A stretch of 32,123 nucleotides of DNA from contig JASHUB010000009.1 in the NCBI GenBank assembly GCA_030040265.1, positions 1 to 32,123 on the forward strand, in the 5' to 3' direction. Shown here in pieces: positions 1-8,945 of the stretch. This stretch comes from Microcaldota archaeon (GTDB taxonomy: Archaea; Micrarchaeota; Micrarchaeia; Micrarchaeales; CABMGC01). A program made the position numbers and the translations under genes. Each line of letters opens with the position of its first letter. Position 1 is the stretch's first letter. The notes beneath the pieces were generated by a model, which saw only the letters and a list, made by a program, of their open reading frames with translations, had not been told where the DNA came from and made no database searches.

Positions 1-1639
1 GGGCAGCGAGCCTCGCCTTCCTGAACGTCTCCCTCAGCATCTTCTCGCTCTCGCCGACCCATTTGCTGAGTATCTCTGGGCCTTTTATCGGTATGAAGTT
101 CGACTCGCGCTCTGTAGCGACCGCCCTCGCCAGCAGTGTCTTGCCCGTGCCCGGGGGCCCGACAAGCAGGACGCCCTTTATCGGCCTTATGCCGATCTTC
201 TCGAACTGCTCCGCATTCTTGATCGGGAACTCTATCGCCTCCTTTAACTCTTCCTTTATCTTGCCCATTCCGCCGATGTCTGCCCAGTGTATGTTCGGCC
301 GCTCTATGAACACCTCCCTGAGCGCGCTAGGCTGCACGTTCCTCATGCCCTCCATGAAGTTGTCCTTGGTGACAGTGAGGTTCTGCAATATCTCTCCAGG
401 AATCACCTGTTTGTCGAGAACCTTTGGCAGTATCTGGCGAAGCGTCGACATCGCGGCTTCCCTTGCAAGTGCGTAAAGGTCCGCGCCGGTGTAGCCGTGC
501 GTTATGTTGGCGAGCTCGTCCAGGTTGACGCTCTTGTCGAGCGGCATGTTCCTGGTGTGGATCTGGAGTATCTCCTTCCTTGCGTTCCTGTTCGGCACGC
601 CGATCTCGATCTCTCTGTCGAATCTTCCTGGCCTCCTGAGCGCCGAGTCTATCGCGTCCGGCCTGTTGGTCGCGCCGAGCACTATGACCTGGCCTCTCGG
701 AGGCATGCCGTCCATGAGGGTGAGCAGCTGCGAGACGATCCTTCGTTCGACCTCGTTAGTCGCCTCCTCTCTCTTCGGTGCGATCGCATCGATCTCGTCC
801 ATGAATATTATCGTTGGCGCCTTCGAGTTCGCCTCCTTGAATATCTCCCTCAGCTTCTCCTCGCTCTCTCCTACGAACTTGCTGACCAGCTCTGGCCCTG
901 AGATTGAGATGAAGTTGGCGTCGCTCTCGTTGGCGACTGACTTTGCGAGCAGAGTCTTTCCGGTTCCCGGAGGGCCATAGAGGAGCACGCCCTTGGGCGG
1001 CTCGACGCCAAGTCGCTCAAACAGCTCGGGGTACCGGATGGGCAGCTCTACCATCTCTCGTATCTTGGTTATCTCGTTCCTCAGGCCGCCTATATCCTCG
1101 TAGTGGACCTCTGCGACTCTGACGACCGATTCAGAAACAGGCTCTTCCTTCACGACCAAGTGCGTGTCCTTGGTCATGCGCACTATGCCGTGTGGTATCG
1201 CCTGGACGACCAGGAAGTTGAACACAAGGCCGAACATTGGGATGGGAACCGAGTCGCCCTTTGCGAGCGGCCTTCCCTCGAGCCTTCTCTTTGCGTAGTC
1301 TGCGAAGTCCGGAGAGAGCGGCGGCTTCTGCCCAGGAGGCGGGGCGATTATGATGCGCTCAGCATCCTTGACCTCGGCCTTCGATGCGAAGACCTTGTCG
1401 CCTATCCCGACCCCGACGTTCTGCCTTATGTAACCGTCAATCCTTATGAATCCGAGCCCCTCGTCGCTGGGGTGCGCAGACTGGACGATCGCGGCCGTGG
1501 ACTTGATCTTCCCCTTGATCTCTATGACGTCGCCTGCGCCGACGTCGAGCAGCTTCCTCGCCTTGGAGTCTATCCTCGCATAGCTCTTCCCGGAATCCGT
1601 AACGAGCGTGTCCGCAACCGTGAGCTCTATTCCCGCCAT
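1..1639 (-). CDS. cdc48: CDC48/VCP-like AAA+ ATPase; N-domain, D1 and start of D2; C-terminus runs off the left edge
   Basis: Translated by eye from the minus strand (absent from the ORF track because it has no stop in the window): [24 protein letters not shown]...; D1 Walker [14 protein letters not shown] and Walker [10 protein letters not shown]2 Walker [18 protein letters not shown]-like TTATAAATATAAA about 30 nt upstream of the start. Confidence 0.95.
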   Translation of the reverse strand, partial: MAGIELTVADTLVTDSGKSYARIDSKARKLLDVGAGDVIEIKGKIKSTAAIVQSAHPSDEGLGFIRIDGYIRQNVGVGIGDKVFASKAEVKDAERIIIAPPPGQKPPLSPDFADYAKRRLEGRPLAKGDSVPIPMFGLVFNFLVVQAIPHGIVRMTKDTHLVVKEEPVSESVVRVAEVHYEDIGGLRNEITKIREMVELPIRYPELFERLGVEPPKGVLLYGPPGTGKTLLAKSVANESDANFISISGPELVSKFVGESEEKLREIFKEANSKAPTIIFMDEIDAIAPKREEATNEVERRIVSQLLTLMDGMPPRGQVIVLGATNRPDAIDSALRRPGRFDREIEIGVPNRNARKEILQIHTRNMPLDKSVNLDELANITHGYTGADLYALAREAAMSTLRQILPKVLDKQVIPGEILQNLTVTKDNFMEGMRNVQPSALREVFIERPNIHWADIGGMGKIKEELKEAIEFPIKNAEQFEKIGIRPIKGVLLVGPPGTGKTLLARAVATERESNFIPIKGPEILSKWVGESEKMLRETFRKARLAA

Positions 1640-1708
1640 CGGAAAGACCTACGGTATCCTATCAGCTCTTATAAATATAAAGATGTCGGAACTTGTCGGT
1701 TCCTGCTG

Positions 1709-2440
1709 TCACAGGCTGAAGCCGCGGTACATGAACGAGAAGATCAGCGCGATTGCCAGCATGAACACTAGCAGGAACAGCAGGTAGCCCGAGCCTATGA
1801 CATAGAAGAGCATGAGGAAGGTGACCGCGACCATGGCGAAGTAAACGGGCTTGTTCCAGCGCAGCACCTTCGAGCCGTCGAGCGGGAAGACAGGCAGCAT
1901 GTTGAAGAACGCTAGGATTATGCTTATGAAGAGCGTAAGGTTCACCAGCGACGCGAGGTAGCTGTGGAGGCCAGCTCCGACAGTTGGGAGTGCGAAAGAG
2001 CTTCCGGCAAAGTACAGGAAGTGTATCGCAAGGAAGACGAGGAATATGGCGAAGTTGGTCATCGGGCCGGCGAGCGACACGACACCCTCCTCGTTCTTCG
2101 TGAAGGTGTTGGTATATATGACCGTTGCGCCAGGGATGCCGAGCAGGAACCCGAACATTCCGGATATCAGCGTGATGCCCAGGCCGATCGTGGATGTCCT
2201 GAACGCGGCGACAGCGCCGTACTTCTGCGCAGTGAACTTGTGCATCATCTCGTGGAGCACGAACGATATCGTTATCGCGAAGAGCGCTATCGGGAACAGG
2301 TACAGGAACACCATCTCGTTCCCGCGGACCGCCTTAGCGCCGCCTATGAGTGCCAGGCTGAAAGCCAGCGACAGCACTAGGTCGGCGAGCACTATGTCCT
2401 GTAGCTCTCTTGCCAGTGAAAGGTGTTCTCTAAGCTGCAT
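1709..2440 (-). CDS. M50 family (site-2 protease-like) membrane metalloprotease
   Basis: Polytopic protein with HExxH-type motif (FVLHEMMHKFTAQKYGA) and the downstream NMLPVFPLDGSKVLRW NPDG-like motif typical of S2P/M50. Confidence 0.85.
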   Translation of the reverse strand: MQLREHLSLARELQDIVLADLVLSLAFSLALIGGAKAVRGNEMVFLYLFPIALFAITISFVLHEMMHKFTAQKYGAVAAFRTSTIGLGITLISGMFGFLLGIPGATVIYTNTFTKNEEGVVSLAGPMTNFAIFLVFLAIHFLYFAGSSFALPTVGAGLHSYLASLVNLTLFISIILAFFNMLPVFPLDGSKVLRWNKPVYFAMVAVTFLMLFYVIGSGYLLFLLVFMLAIALIFSFMYRGFSL

Positions 2441-2470
2441 GAAAACAACTAGAACCGATATGACATATCG

Positions 2471-2483
2471 TTAAATATATTAA
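2471..2483. promoter_or_regulatory. AT-rich TATA-like element between divergent M50 gene and tRNA-Gln, possibly shared
   Basis: TTAAATATATTAA; about 31 nt from the M50 start codon (minus) and about 30 nt from the tRNA-Gln 5' end (plus). Confidence 0.5.
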
Positions 2484-2512
2484 TAGTTTGGCTGTTATTA
2501 ATACCTTACGAT

Positions 2513-2585
2513 AGCTCCATCGTCTAGTGGTCAAGGATAGCGGGCTCTGAACCCGTTGACTCCAGTTCGAATCTGGATGGAGCTA
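2513..2585 (+). tRNA. tRNA-Gln (anticodon CTG)
   Basis: Acceptor AGCTCCA/TGGAGCT, anticodon arm GCGGG-CTCTGAA-CCCGT, T arm TCCAG-TTCGAAT-CTGGA, discriminator A; CCA not encoded. Confidence 0.92.
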
Positions 2586-2610
2586 ATAGTGATAAGTAAA
2601 ATGTGACTCT

Positions 2611-2916
2611 ATGCTAAGGGAAGACGATGCATTGGAGATGGCATCTAATGTACATAGGCTGCTGTTGGAAAACGACAGGGTGCGCATTCTTGATGTGCTG
2701 GTGAAGCCTAATGAGGTGGCAAAGATGCACTGGCACCCCGACAACGTTTCTTACGTTCTTGGAGGTGGAAAGTTGCGCATCTCCAAACCGGACAAGACGG
2801 TGAACGAGGTTGATCTCAAGGTTGGGCAGACCCTCCAGGCGAAGGCGGGCTCTCACGAAGTTGAGAATATAGGAGACACTATAGTTCATACAATTCAAGT
2901 TGAACTAAAAGGATAG
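2611..2916 (+). CDS. small cupin-fold protein
   Basis: Single-domain cupin pattern: VKPNEVAKMHWHPDNVSYVLGGGKLRI...VGQTLQAKAGSHEVENIGDT. Confidence 0.75.
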   Translation: MLREDDALEMASNVHRLLLENDRVRILDVLVKPNEVAKMHWHPDNVSYVLGGGKLRISKPDKTVNEVDLKVGQTLQAKAGSHEVENIGDTIVHTIQVELKG

Positions 2917-3061
2917 TCATCGTCATTGTTTATATGCTTCTTGTACCGGGAAGGTTCAGAACGGGCAGACGAAGAGCCAGATCCGTGCCTGAAACCGAAA
3001 ACACGCGCAAGCATTAATAATATATTCTGCGTCAATTATGGCGCTAATGATTTGTGATTGA

Positions 3062-3772
3062 ATGGCAGACGATTCGGACAACGGCCAGCAGCAGAGCCAG
3101 ACGGGCTCCCAGAACCAGTCATCCACGGCCTGGGGCGGCAAAGGAGGCGGACAGAGCAACAGGAAACTGCTCTACATACTAGTAGGCATCGCGGTGATAG
3201 TGGTCATAGCGATAGTCGCCCTCAGCGCCATTGGCCCGTCGTATTATCCGACGATCAACCAGACCCAGTCGAAGAACACGACCGAGATCGCCATGCCAGC
3301 TTCGCAGGCGCAGCTGGTTCTGAACTCGCTCCTCTCTTACTACAACGTCTCGGACCTTTTCAATCCGGCATCCCCGATAAATGTCTCTAGCCTCTCTGCC
3401 GTGGTCCCGGCGCTTGCGACAAACGTGACCAGCGGATGGGTGACCGTTGCCGCAGGGCAGAACACGACGACCAACGCTACGATCGAGTTCATCGTGCTGA
3501 CCACGAACAACACCCAAAGCATGTCGAAGATGCTGGGGTCAGAAGTCGTTGCATCTCTCAACGGCAGTGTCGAGTCGGGTTCGGCTTCCGGAACTTACAA
3601 CGGACTAGCATACAACTACGCGCTGTTCTCGAACTCGACCGGCAACGTGCAGCTGGTGTACGGCTGGAAGGGCAGCAACGTCGCAGTGGCCCTGGCGAAC
3701 TTCAACGCGGGTTATGAGGCGAACGCGACGCAGCTCATATGGGCAGTGGCGAACGCGACGACCTACAACTAG
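3062..3772 (+). CDS. membrane-anchored extracellular protein with disordered Gln/Ser/Gly-rich N-terminus
   Basis: One TM segment (LLYILVGIAVIVVIAIVALSAIG) after a low-complexity cytosolic tail; Asn/Thr/Ser-rich ectodomain with many N-x-S/T sequons; GTGATTG just upstream of ATG. Confidence 0.7.
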   Translation: MADDSDNGQQQSQTGSQNQSSTAWGGKGGGQSNRKLLYILVGIAVIVVIAIVALSAIGPSYYPTINQTQSKNTTEIAMPASQAQLVLNSLLSYYNVSDLFNPASPINVSSLSAVVPALATNVTSGWVTVAAGQNTTTNATIEFIVLTTNNTQSMSKMLGSEVVASLNGSVESGSASGTYNGLAYNYALFSNSTGNVQLVYGWKGSNVAVALANFNAGYEANATQLIWAVANATTYN

Positions 3773-3822
3773 CCGCGGCTGAAACAAATAAAGACTTTGT
3801 TGACCGATAGGTAGCGGAGACC

Positions 3823-4431
3823 ATGAAGGCGCAGAGCACACTCGAGTACATACTGACATACGGCTGGGCTTTCGCCATAGTTTTCGGGATCGTGGTGGTT
3901 CCGTACATCCTGTTCCTGATAGTCGCGTTCCTGATCTCTCCACTGTTCGGCGCGGCCTTGACTGCGGTCGGGCCGCTCTACCTCTTCATCGCATTCCTCG
4001 TGCCATGGCTGGTCTTCTCGATATTATTCCGCGTCTCGAAGAATCCTCTGTTCAAAGCCACCGGGATGACCCTTGGTTCAATCTTCGGCGTGCTGGTTGG
4101 CGGCCTTGTCTCATACGAAGCATTCAAGTTCCTGGGCCTGGCGTACTACGTAGCCGTGGTCGTAGTGCTGTTCATCATCGTTGCGATAGCAGACGCGGCA
4201 TACAAGCGCTTCGAGGGCGCGACGTTGAAGTGGGCGTTCGGCCTGCTCGCCATGCCGGCGTTCGTGATGTTCTACGAGATAATAAAGGCGCTCGGGCTGT
4301 GGTACTACCTGCTGGCCGCGTTAATTGTCGCCGTGCTGTCCATAGCATGGATGATGCTGCGGTCGAAGAAGTGGACGGTCAGGGTCGTCCCGACCGCGCC
4401 GCCCATGCGCAGCGAGCCCGTCAAGACATGA
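3823..4431 (+). CDS. polytopic membrane protein with class III prepilin-like N-terminus
   Basis: MKAQSTLEYILTYGWAFAIVFG... resembles the archaeal prepilin K-x-Q-S-x-x-E-Y signal, followed by several additional hydrophobic TM segments. Confidence 0.65.
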   Translation: MKAQSTLEYILTYGWAFAIVFGIVVVPYILFLIVAFLISPLFGAALTAVGPLYLFIAFLVPWLVFSILFRVSKNPLFKATGMTLGSIFGVLVGGLVSYEAFKFLGLAYYVAVVVVLFIIVAIADAAYKRFEGATLKWAFGLLAMPAFVMFYEIIKALGLWYYLLAALIVAVLSIAWMMLRSKKWTVRVVPTAPPMRSEPVKT

Positions 4432-4488
4432 CCGCGGCGTTTTAAGAACCTTTTGCGACTAATGCTGACTTAAGGAGCAGGGGATGTC

Positions 4489-5748
4489 GTGCAATACAAC
4501 AAAAAGACCGTGAGAGACGCAGCGGAGGATGGCCTCATCGCAGGCAAGACCGTACTTTTGAGATCGGACCTCAACGTTCCACTTGACAAGATGGGCAAGG
4601 TAAAGGATCCAAGGAAGATAGTGGCGTCGCTAGATACCGTCAGGTATCTCAGGGAACAGGGGGCGATGGGCATAGTCATGATGAGCCACCTTGGCAGGCC
4701 AGACGGGAAGCCAGTGCCGTCATTGAGCATGAAGACTGTTTATGATTGGCTCGCTGCCCCGAGAGGAGGCTTGGGACCGAGCCTGGAGAACGTGGTGCTG
4801 GCGCCGGACTGCATAGGCCCTGAGACCGTAAGCATGGCCAAAAGCGCGACGGAAGGCAGGGTCGTGCTTCTCGAGAACACAAGGTTCTATCCGGAAGAGG
4901 AAGCCAACGACAGTGTTTTCTCGGCGTCGCTGAGCACCCTCGGAGACGTGTACGTGGATGACGCATGGGGGACTGCGCACAGGGCCCACGCATCCAATGT
5001 TGGAGTCGCAAGGCTCATGCCAAGTTACATCGGCCTCCTGATGAAGCAGGAGCTAACGTACATCGGCAACCTTCTCGGTAAACCGGAGCAGCCGTTCATA
5101 ATCGCGTTGGGCGGCGCGAAGGCGTTTGACAAGATCCCTATTTTGAAGAACCTTGAGAGGCGCATATCGAAAGCGTTGATCGGCGGCGCGCTGGGGAACG
5201 CATTCCTGGCCTCGCAGGGAAGAAGGATGGGCACGTCGAAGGTCGACCAGGAGAGCCTCGGGCCGGCTGGCGAGGTGCTCGGGATCATGGGAGATAAGAT
5301 ACTGCTGCCGACAGACGTCATCGTGTGCGAGAAGATGGAGACTGGACTTCCCATCAGCGTAAGGAAAGTTGACGACATACCATCCGATGTGGGTGCGTAC
5401 GACATCGGGCCGGAGACCCAGCAGGCTTTCGGAGCCGCGATAGAAGAGGGAAGCACGATCTTCTACAACGGGCCGCAGGGAGTCACCGCCATAGAGGAGT
5501 TTACCGGAGGCACGAGGTCCGTGCTTGCAGCAGGGACGAACGGACGTGGCAGGCAGAAGACCACGACCGCAGGCGGAGGAGACATGGCGGACGCTGTCAC
5601 GCAACTGGGCTACGCTGAAAAGTTATCTTGGGTCTCAACCGGAGGCGGCGCCACACTCGAAGTGCTTGGAGGCGAACCTCTGCTGGCGCTTGAAGTGATC
5701 AAGGATGCACGGCGCGACCCCGATGAATGGAGCGGAGACCGGATCTAG
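4489..5748 (+). CDS. pgk: phosphoglycerate kinase
   Basis: RSDLNVPLD, MSHLGRPDG, STIFYNGPQGV and AGGGDMADAV...VSTGGGATLEVLGG motifs; GTG start preceded by a purine-rich ggagcaggg. Confidence 0.95.
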   Translation: MQYNKKTVRDAAEDGLIAGKTVLLRSDLNVPLDKMGKVKDPRKIVASLDTVRYLREQGAMGIVMMSHLGRPDGKPVPSLSMKTVYDWLAAPRGGLGPSLENVVLAPDCIGPETVSMAKSATEGRVVLLENTRFYPEEEANDSVFSASLSTLGDVYVDDAWGTAHRAHASNVGVARLMPSYIGLLMKQELTYIGNLLGKPEQPFIIALGGAKAFDKIPILKNLERRISKALIGGALGNAFLASQGRRMGTSKVDQESLGPAGEVLGIMGDKILLPTDVIVCEKMETGLPISVRKVDDIPSDVGAYDIGPETQQAFGAAIEEGSTIFYNGPQGVTAIEEFTGGTRSVLAAGTNGRGRQKTTTAGGGDMADAVTQLGYAEKLSWVSTGGGATLEVLGGEPLLALEVIKDARRDPDEWSGDRI

Positions 5749-5755
5749 AGGGAAG

Positions 5756-6946
5756 TCAGGAGATGCGGATCCTCATCTTGTAATCAGATAGGAACCGCTG
5801 CTCTATCTGCGACCTTATCGCAGGCCTCTGCTGCGCTATCGACTTGAGCTGCTCGTCCATTCGTGACAGTGCAGCTTCCTTATCCCTGTGCTTCTTGCCT
5901 ATCGCACTCACGCTTTCCATGGTCTGGTGCAGCGATATCAGTTCCTCATCGATGACTGCTTTCTTCGCGGAGAGCCCCTTCGCCGCTATCGCTTGCGCAC
6001 GCAGGTCCTGCCCGAGTATCGATTCTATCCTGCTGGCCGTATCCCGTGCGTCCCTAACGTCCACTTTCCCAGCGTTGATCCATCCCTTTAGGTCGTTCAG
6101 CTTTCCACGGAATTCAGCATACCCCGGTCCATCAGTGATCAGCTCCAGCGGCCGTTCTATGAACTCGGACAGCCTTGTCTTCTGCGCGACAAGATGGTCA
6201 TACTTTCTTGCTGCACGTTCGAGAGGGGACAGGACCAGTTCGACGCTCGACTTCGCAGCCGATGCTTCTGCGCTTACCTTATCGCGTTCCGATTGCTTCT
6301 CCTTTATCGCAGCCTTTAGGCCCGCCTCGCGCTCCGCCACCGACTCTTCGCGTCCCGAAGCAACGCCTGACATCTGTGCGGTTATCTGTTTTTCCTCTTC
6401 AGCAAGCGCCGCCAGGCGTTCTATGGTCGGCATGATCCCGTTGTAGATCGCGAGTTCGCTGTCTGCGCGTTCCAGCTCGCGCTTCAGCTCGTTCCTCAGC
6501 TGCTCTATCCTGCTGAACGATTCCTTGAGCTGGCCGATGTGCGATGCGTAACCTACAAGCACGAATTTGAACTGCGCGTTGGTGGTCAGCACCTTGTTTA
6601 TCGATGACTCGAGCGCAGACAATTCTGCGCTGTACCTGCCATGGATAGTCGTATCCCCGTACGCGGGGTGCACGAAGGCGGAGCGAAGCGCCGTGACGTA
6701 TCCACTCTTCTGCAGCCTTATCGACTCGGGCTTCACCCTGAACAGGTTCTCGGTCACCGGCTCGGCGGTGACCATGTCCAACGAGTCGCACGCATGCATG
6801 AAGGTGCGTTCCGCGGACGATAGCTCCTTGGTTATCCTTGATCCCCTTGACTCGAGCCACCCCAAGCGCGAGTCGAACACGCGTTTTGCCAGCGCTTCGA
6901 GCGCCGCTGGGTCCACGGACTCTGGTTCCTTTGGTTTCCAGAACAT
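5756..6946 (-). CDS. long coiled-coil protein of unknown function
   Basis: 396 aa Glu/Lys/Ala/Ser-rich heptad-like sequence; TATA-like ctatatataat about 25 nt upstream of the start. Confidence 0.7.
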   Translation of the reverse strand: MFWKPKEPESVDPAALEALAKRVFDSRLGWLESRGSRITKELSSAERTFMHACDSLDMVTAEPVTENLFRVKPESIRLQKSGYVTALRSAFVHPAYGDTTIHGRYSAELSALESSINKVLTTNAQFKFVLVGYASHIGQLKESFSRIEQLRNELKRELERADSELAIYNGIMPTIERLAALAEEEKQITAQMSGVASGREESVAEREAGLKAAIKEKQSERDKVSAEASAAKSSVELVLSPLERAARKYDHLVAQKTRLSEFIERPLELITDGPGYAEFRGKLNDLKGWINAGKVDVRDARDTASRIESILGQDLRAQAIAAKGLSAKKAVIDEELISLHQTMESVSAIGKKHRDKEAALSRMDEQLKSIAQQRPAIRSQIEQRFLSDYKMRIRIS

Positions 6947-7040
6947 GCTTTGAACTTGCCCGTGAAACTATATATAATGGGGCTGCGGATTCGGTTTCCC
7001 GATGCCGCCCGGTCGTCTGCAAGATCACCGGTTTGCCCGA

Positions 7041-7114
7041 ATAATCCGAAACACTGCTGCATGTTTTAAAAAGGGCTGCAAGAAAAAATCCGAAACACTC
7101 GTCCCCGCTTTAAA
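7041..7114 (+). promoter_or_regulatory. tandem 44-bp-spaced element: AATCCGAAACACT-N9-TTTAAA, twice
   Basis: AATCCGAAACACT at 7043-7055 and 7087-7099; each is followed after exactly 9 nt by TTTAAA (7065-7070 and 7109-7114). Confidence 0.7.
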
Positions 7115-7147
7115 TACCTGGCTCGCCACTACCATATCGGTGATTTG

Positions 7148-7591
7148 ATGGACATGAATAGGATTGGAATGAGCACATTCGGGATCTCCGTGATGGCTTT
7201 GCTGCTTGTGTCGGTCGGTTTCGCGCCGACGCTCAACGCGGCATCTGCAACTGCGCAGACATCGTGCCGGACGGTCTGGTCGCCGGTGACGCCGTTGACC
7301 ACAGTCTATGTGGGACAGAACCTCAGTGTAGGCAGCTTCACGGTGGAACTGCAGGACCTGACGTACCCTAATGCGAACGGCGTATCGGACGCGGTGCTTA
7401 GCGCGACTTACAATGGAGTCAACTATGGGTCCAAGAACGTTGCGCCTGGGACCAGCTGGGTTGTGTTCAACTTCAACAGCCGCAACGGGGCGGCCATGAT
7501 GGTGCATGTGAAGTCCACGCAGGCAGGGCTCTACGCCAACCAGAGATGGGCCAAGATGAGGGTGTACAGCGGCACAAAGGTCTGCGGCTGA
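7148..7591 (+). CDS. small secreted protein, signal peptide-like N-terminus
   Basis: MDMNRIGMSTFGISVMALLLVSVGFAPTLNAASA followed by a beta-rich-looking domain with two Cys; GGTGAT ribosome-binding site directly upstream. Confidence 0.65.
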   Translation: MDMNRIGMSTFGISVMALLLVSVGFAPTLNAASATAQTSCRTVWSPVTPLTTVYVGQNLSVGSFTVELQDLTYPNANGVSDAVLSATYNGVNYGSKNVAPGTSWVVFNFNSRNGAAMMVHVKSTQAGLYANQRWAKMRVYSGTKVCG

Positions 7592-7620
7592 GTTTTTAAT
7601 TTTCGCGACCGTTGCGGCTG

Positions 7621-7638
7621 GGCCGGGATGGCCCGGCC
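7621..7638 (+). other. GC-rich perfect hairpin, 7-bp stem and 4-nt loop
   Basis: GGCCGGG-ATGG-CCCGGCC downstream of the 7591 stop, in the intergenic space before the RCK cluster; a T-run (ctttttc) follows about 17 nt later. Confidence 0.6.
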
Positions 7639-7725
7639 GGCGGCCGCCAATGCTCTTTTTCCCTGTTGCCGTGTTGTCGGTGGGCTTCGGGGCATCAAAG
7701 CCTATTAAAAGATGTTGCTCGTAAT

Positions 7726-8166
7726 ATGAGCATGGCGAGCAAGGAGGGGATGAAGAACCACGTTATAATATGCGGCTACGGGCTGGTCGGCGAGATGGTC
7801 GCCGACATACTGATGCAGCACGGCGCCCAGTTCGTAGTAATAGAGCCGGACCAGACGAAAGTCGACAACATGAGGCAGCGCGGCATAAGCGTGGTGAAGG
7901 GCGATGCTACACTGGCGAAGAGCCTCAGGGAGGCGAACATCGCCAGCGCCAAGGCGATAGCAATAGTCATAGACGATGATGCAACTGACCTGTTCGCAGT
8001 CATAACGGCTAGGAGCCTGAACAGCAAGATAGTGATAGCCACCAGGGTGAACGATGCCGGCATGAAGAGCAAGATGAAGGACGCCGGCGCTAACTACGTA
8101 GCGACACCAAACCAGTCTGTCGTTGACGAGCTGTTCGGCGAGCTGTTGAAGGGCTATGGTAGATAG
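7726..8166 (+). CDS. stand-alone TrkA-N/RCK domain protein
   Basis: NHVIICGYGLVGEMVADILMQHGAQFVVIEPDQTKVDNMRQRGISVVKGDAT: Rossmann GxGxxG and typical RCK-N pattern. ATG 7732 is an alternative start. Confidence 0.85.
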   Translation: MSMASKEGMKNHVIICGYGLVGEMVADILMQHGAQFVVIEPDQTKVDNMRQRGISVVKGDATLAKSLREANIASAKAIAIVIDDDATDLFAVITARSLNSKIVIATRVNDAGMKSKMKDAGANYVATPNQSVVDELFGELLKGYGR

Positions 8167-8941
8167 GATGCCGAGCAAGCAGACGTCCGAGGAAACAAGG
8201 AACGTCCTTGTCTCGACGCTCGTCATAGCCACAACGATAATAGTCGTCTCGCTCATACTTCTTATCTACCTCACTGGTAACTACTACCTCAGCGCGTACT
8301 ATGCCCTCGAGATCTTCTTCCTCGCCTCGAACAGCTTCGCGGCTTCAACGCTGTCGCAGCTGGCGATCGCTGGCGGGACGCTCAAGTTCGGCGAGATAAT
8401 GGGCATCCAGATAGTGGACAACATAAGCAGGCTGCTCGTGATCAGCTTCGTGGTCGCCGCGGTGGTGGATTTCGTGGCGTACGCGAACCTCGAGAACCTG
8501 CTCAACAAGTTCAGGATAAGGCTTCTGAGCAACCACATCATAGTTTGCGGTTCGGGAGACGCGTCAGATTACATAGTGTCTAAGCTCAGGCCGCTTGGCA
8601 GGTATTTCGTCGTGATAGAGCAGGACAGGGAACGTGCCATAGAGATAGGGCACGGGAAGGCCGTGACGCTTGTGGGGAACTTCACTGACGCGGAGACGCT
8701 GAATGCAGCGGCGGTGCAGAAGGCGTATGCCGTACTTTTCTTCTCCCAGTCGGACATCGACAACCTGCTCGGCACGGTGACCGCGAGATCCCTCAACAAG
8801 GACGTGAAGATAGTCGCACGTGCAACGAAAGACGACGTGAGGAGGAAGATGTACAGGGCAGGGGCAGACATGTGCGCCCTTCCAGAGTATCTCGCCGGGC
8901 TGGAGATCGCCGACAAGCTGGTCGGAGTGATGAAGAAGTGA
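8156..8941 (+). CDS. membrane protein with C-terminal TrkA-N/RCK domain, no TVGYGD filter
   Basis: N-terminal hydrophobic helices, then SNHIIVCGSGDASDYIVSKLRPLGRYFVVIEQD...; no T-x-G-Y-G motif between the TM segments. ATG 8168 is an alternative start. Confidence 0.8.
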   Translation: MVDRMPSKQTSEETRNVLVSTLVIATTIIVVSLILLIYLTGNYYLSAYYALEIFFLASNSFAASTLSQLAIAGGTLKFGEIMGIQIVDNISRLLVISFVVAAVVDFVAYANLENLLNKFRIRLLSNHIIVCGSGDASDYIVSKLRPLGRYFVVIEQDRERAIEIGHGKAVTLVGNFTDAETLNAAAVQKAYAVLFFSQSDIDNLLGTVTARSLNKDVKIVARATKDDVRRKMYRAGADMCALPEYLAGLEIADKLVGVMKK

Positions 8942-8945
8942 TGAT

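Noticed and set aside
63-1771. Plus-strand ORFs 63..476, 287..901, 504..980, 1103..1771
   Set aside because: They are antisense to a full-quality CDC48 reading frame on the minus strand that the ORF track omits because it runs off the window.
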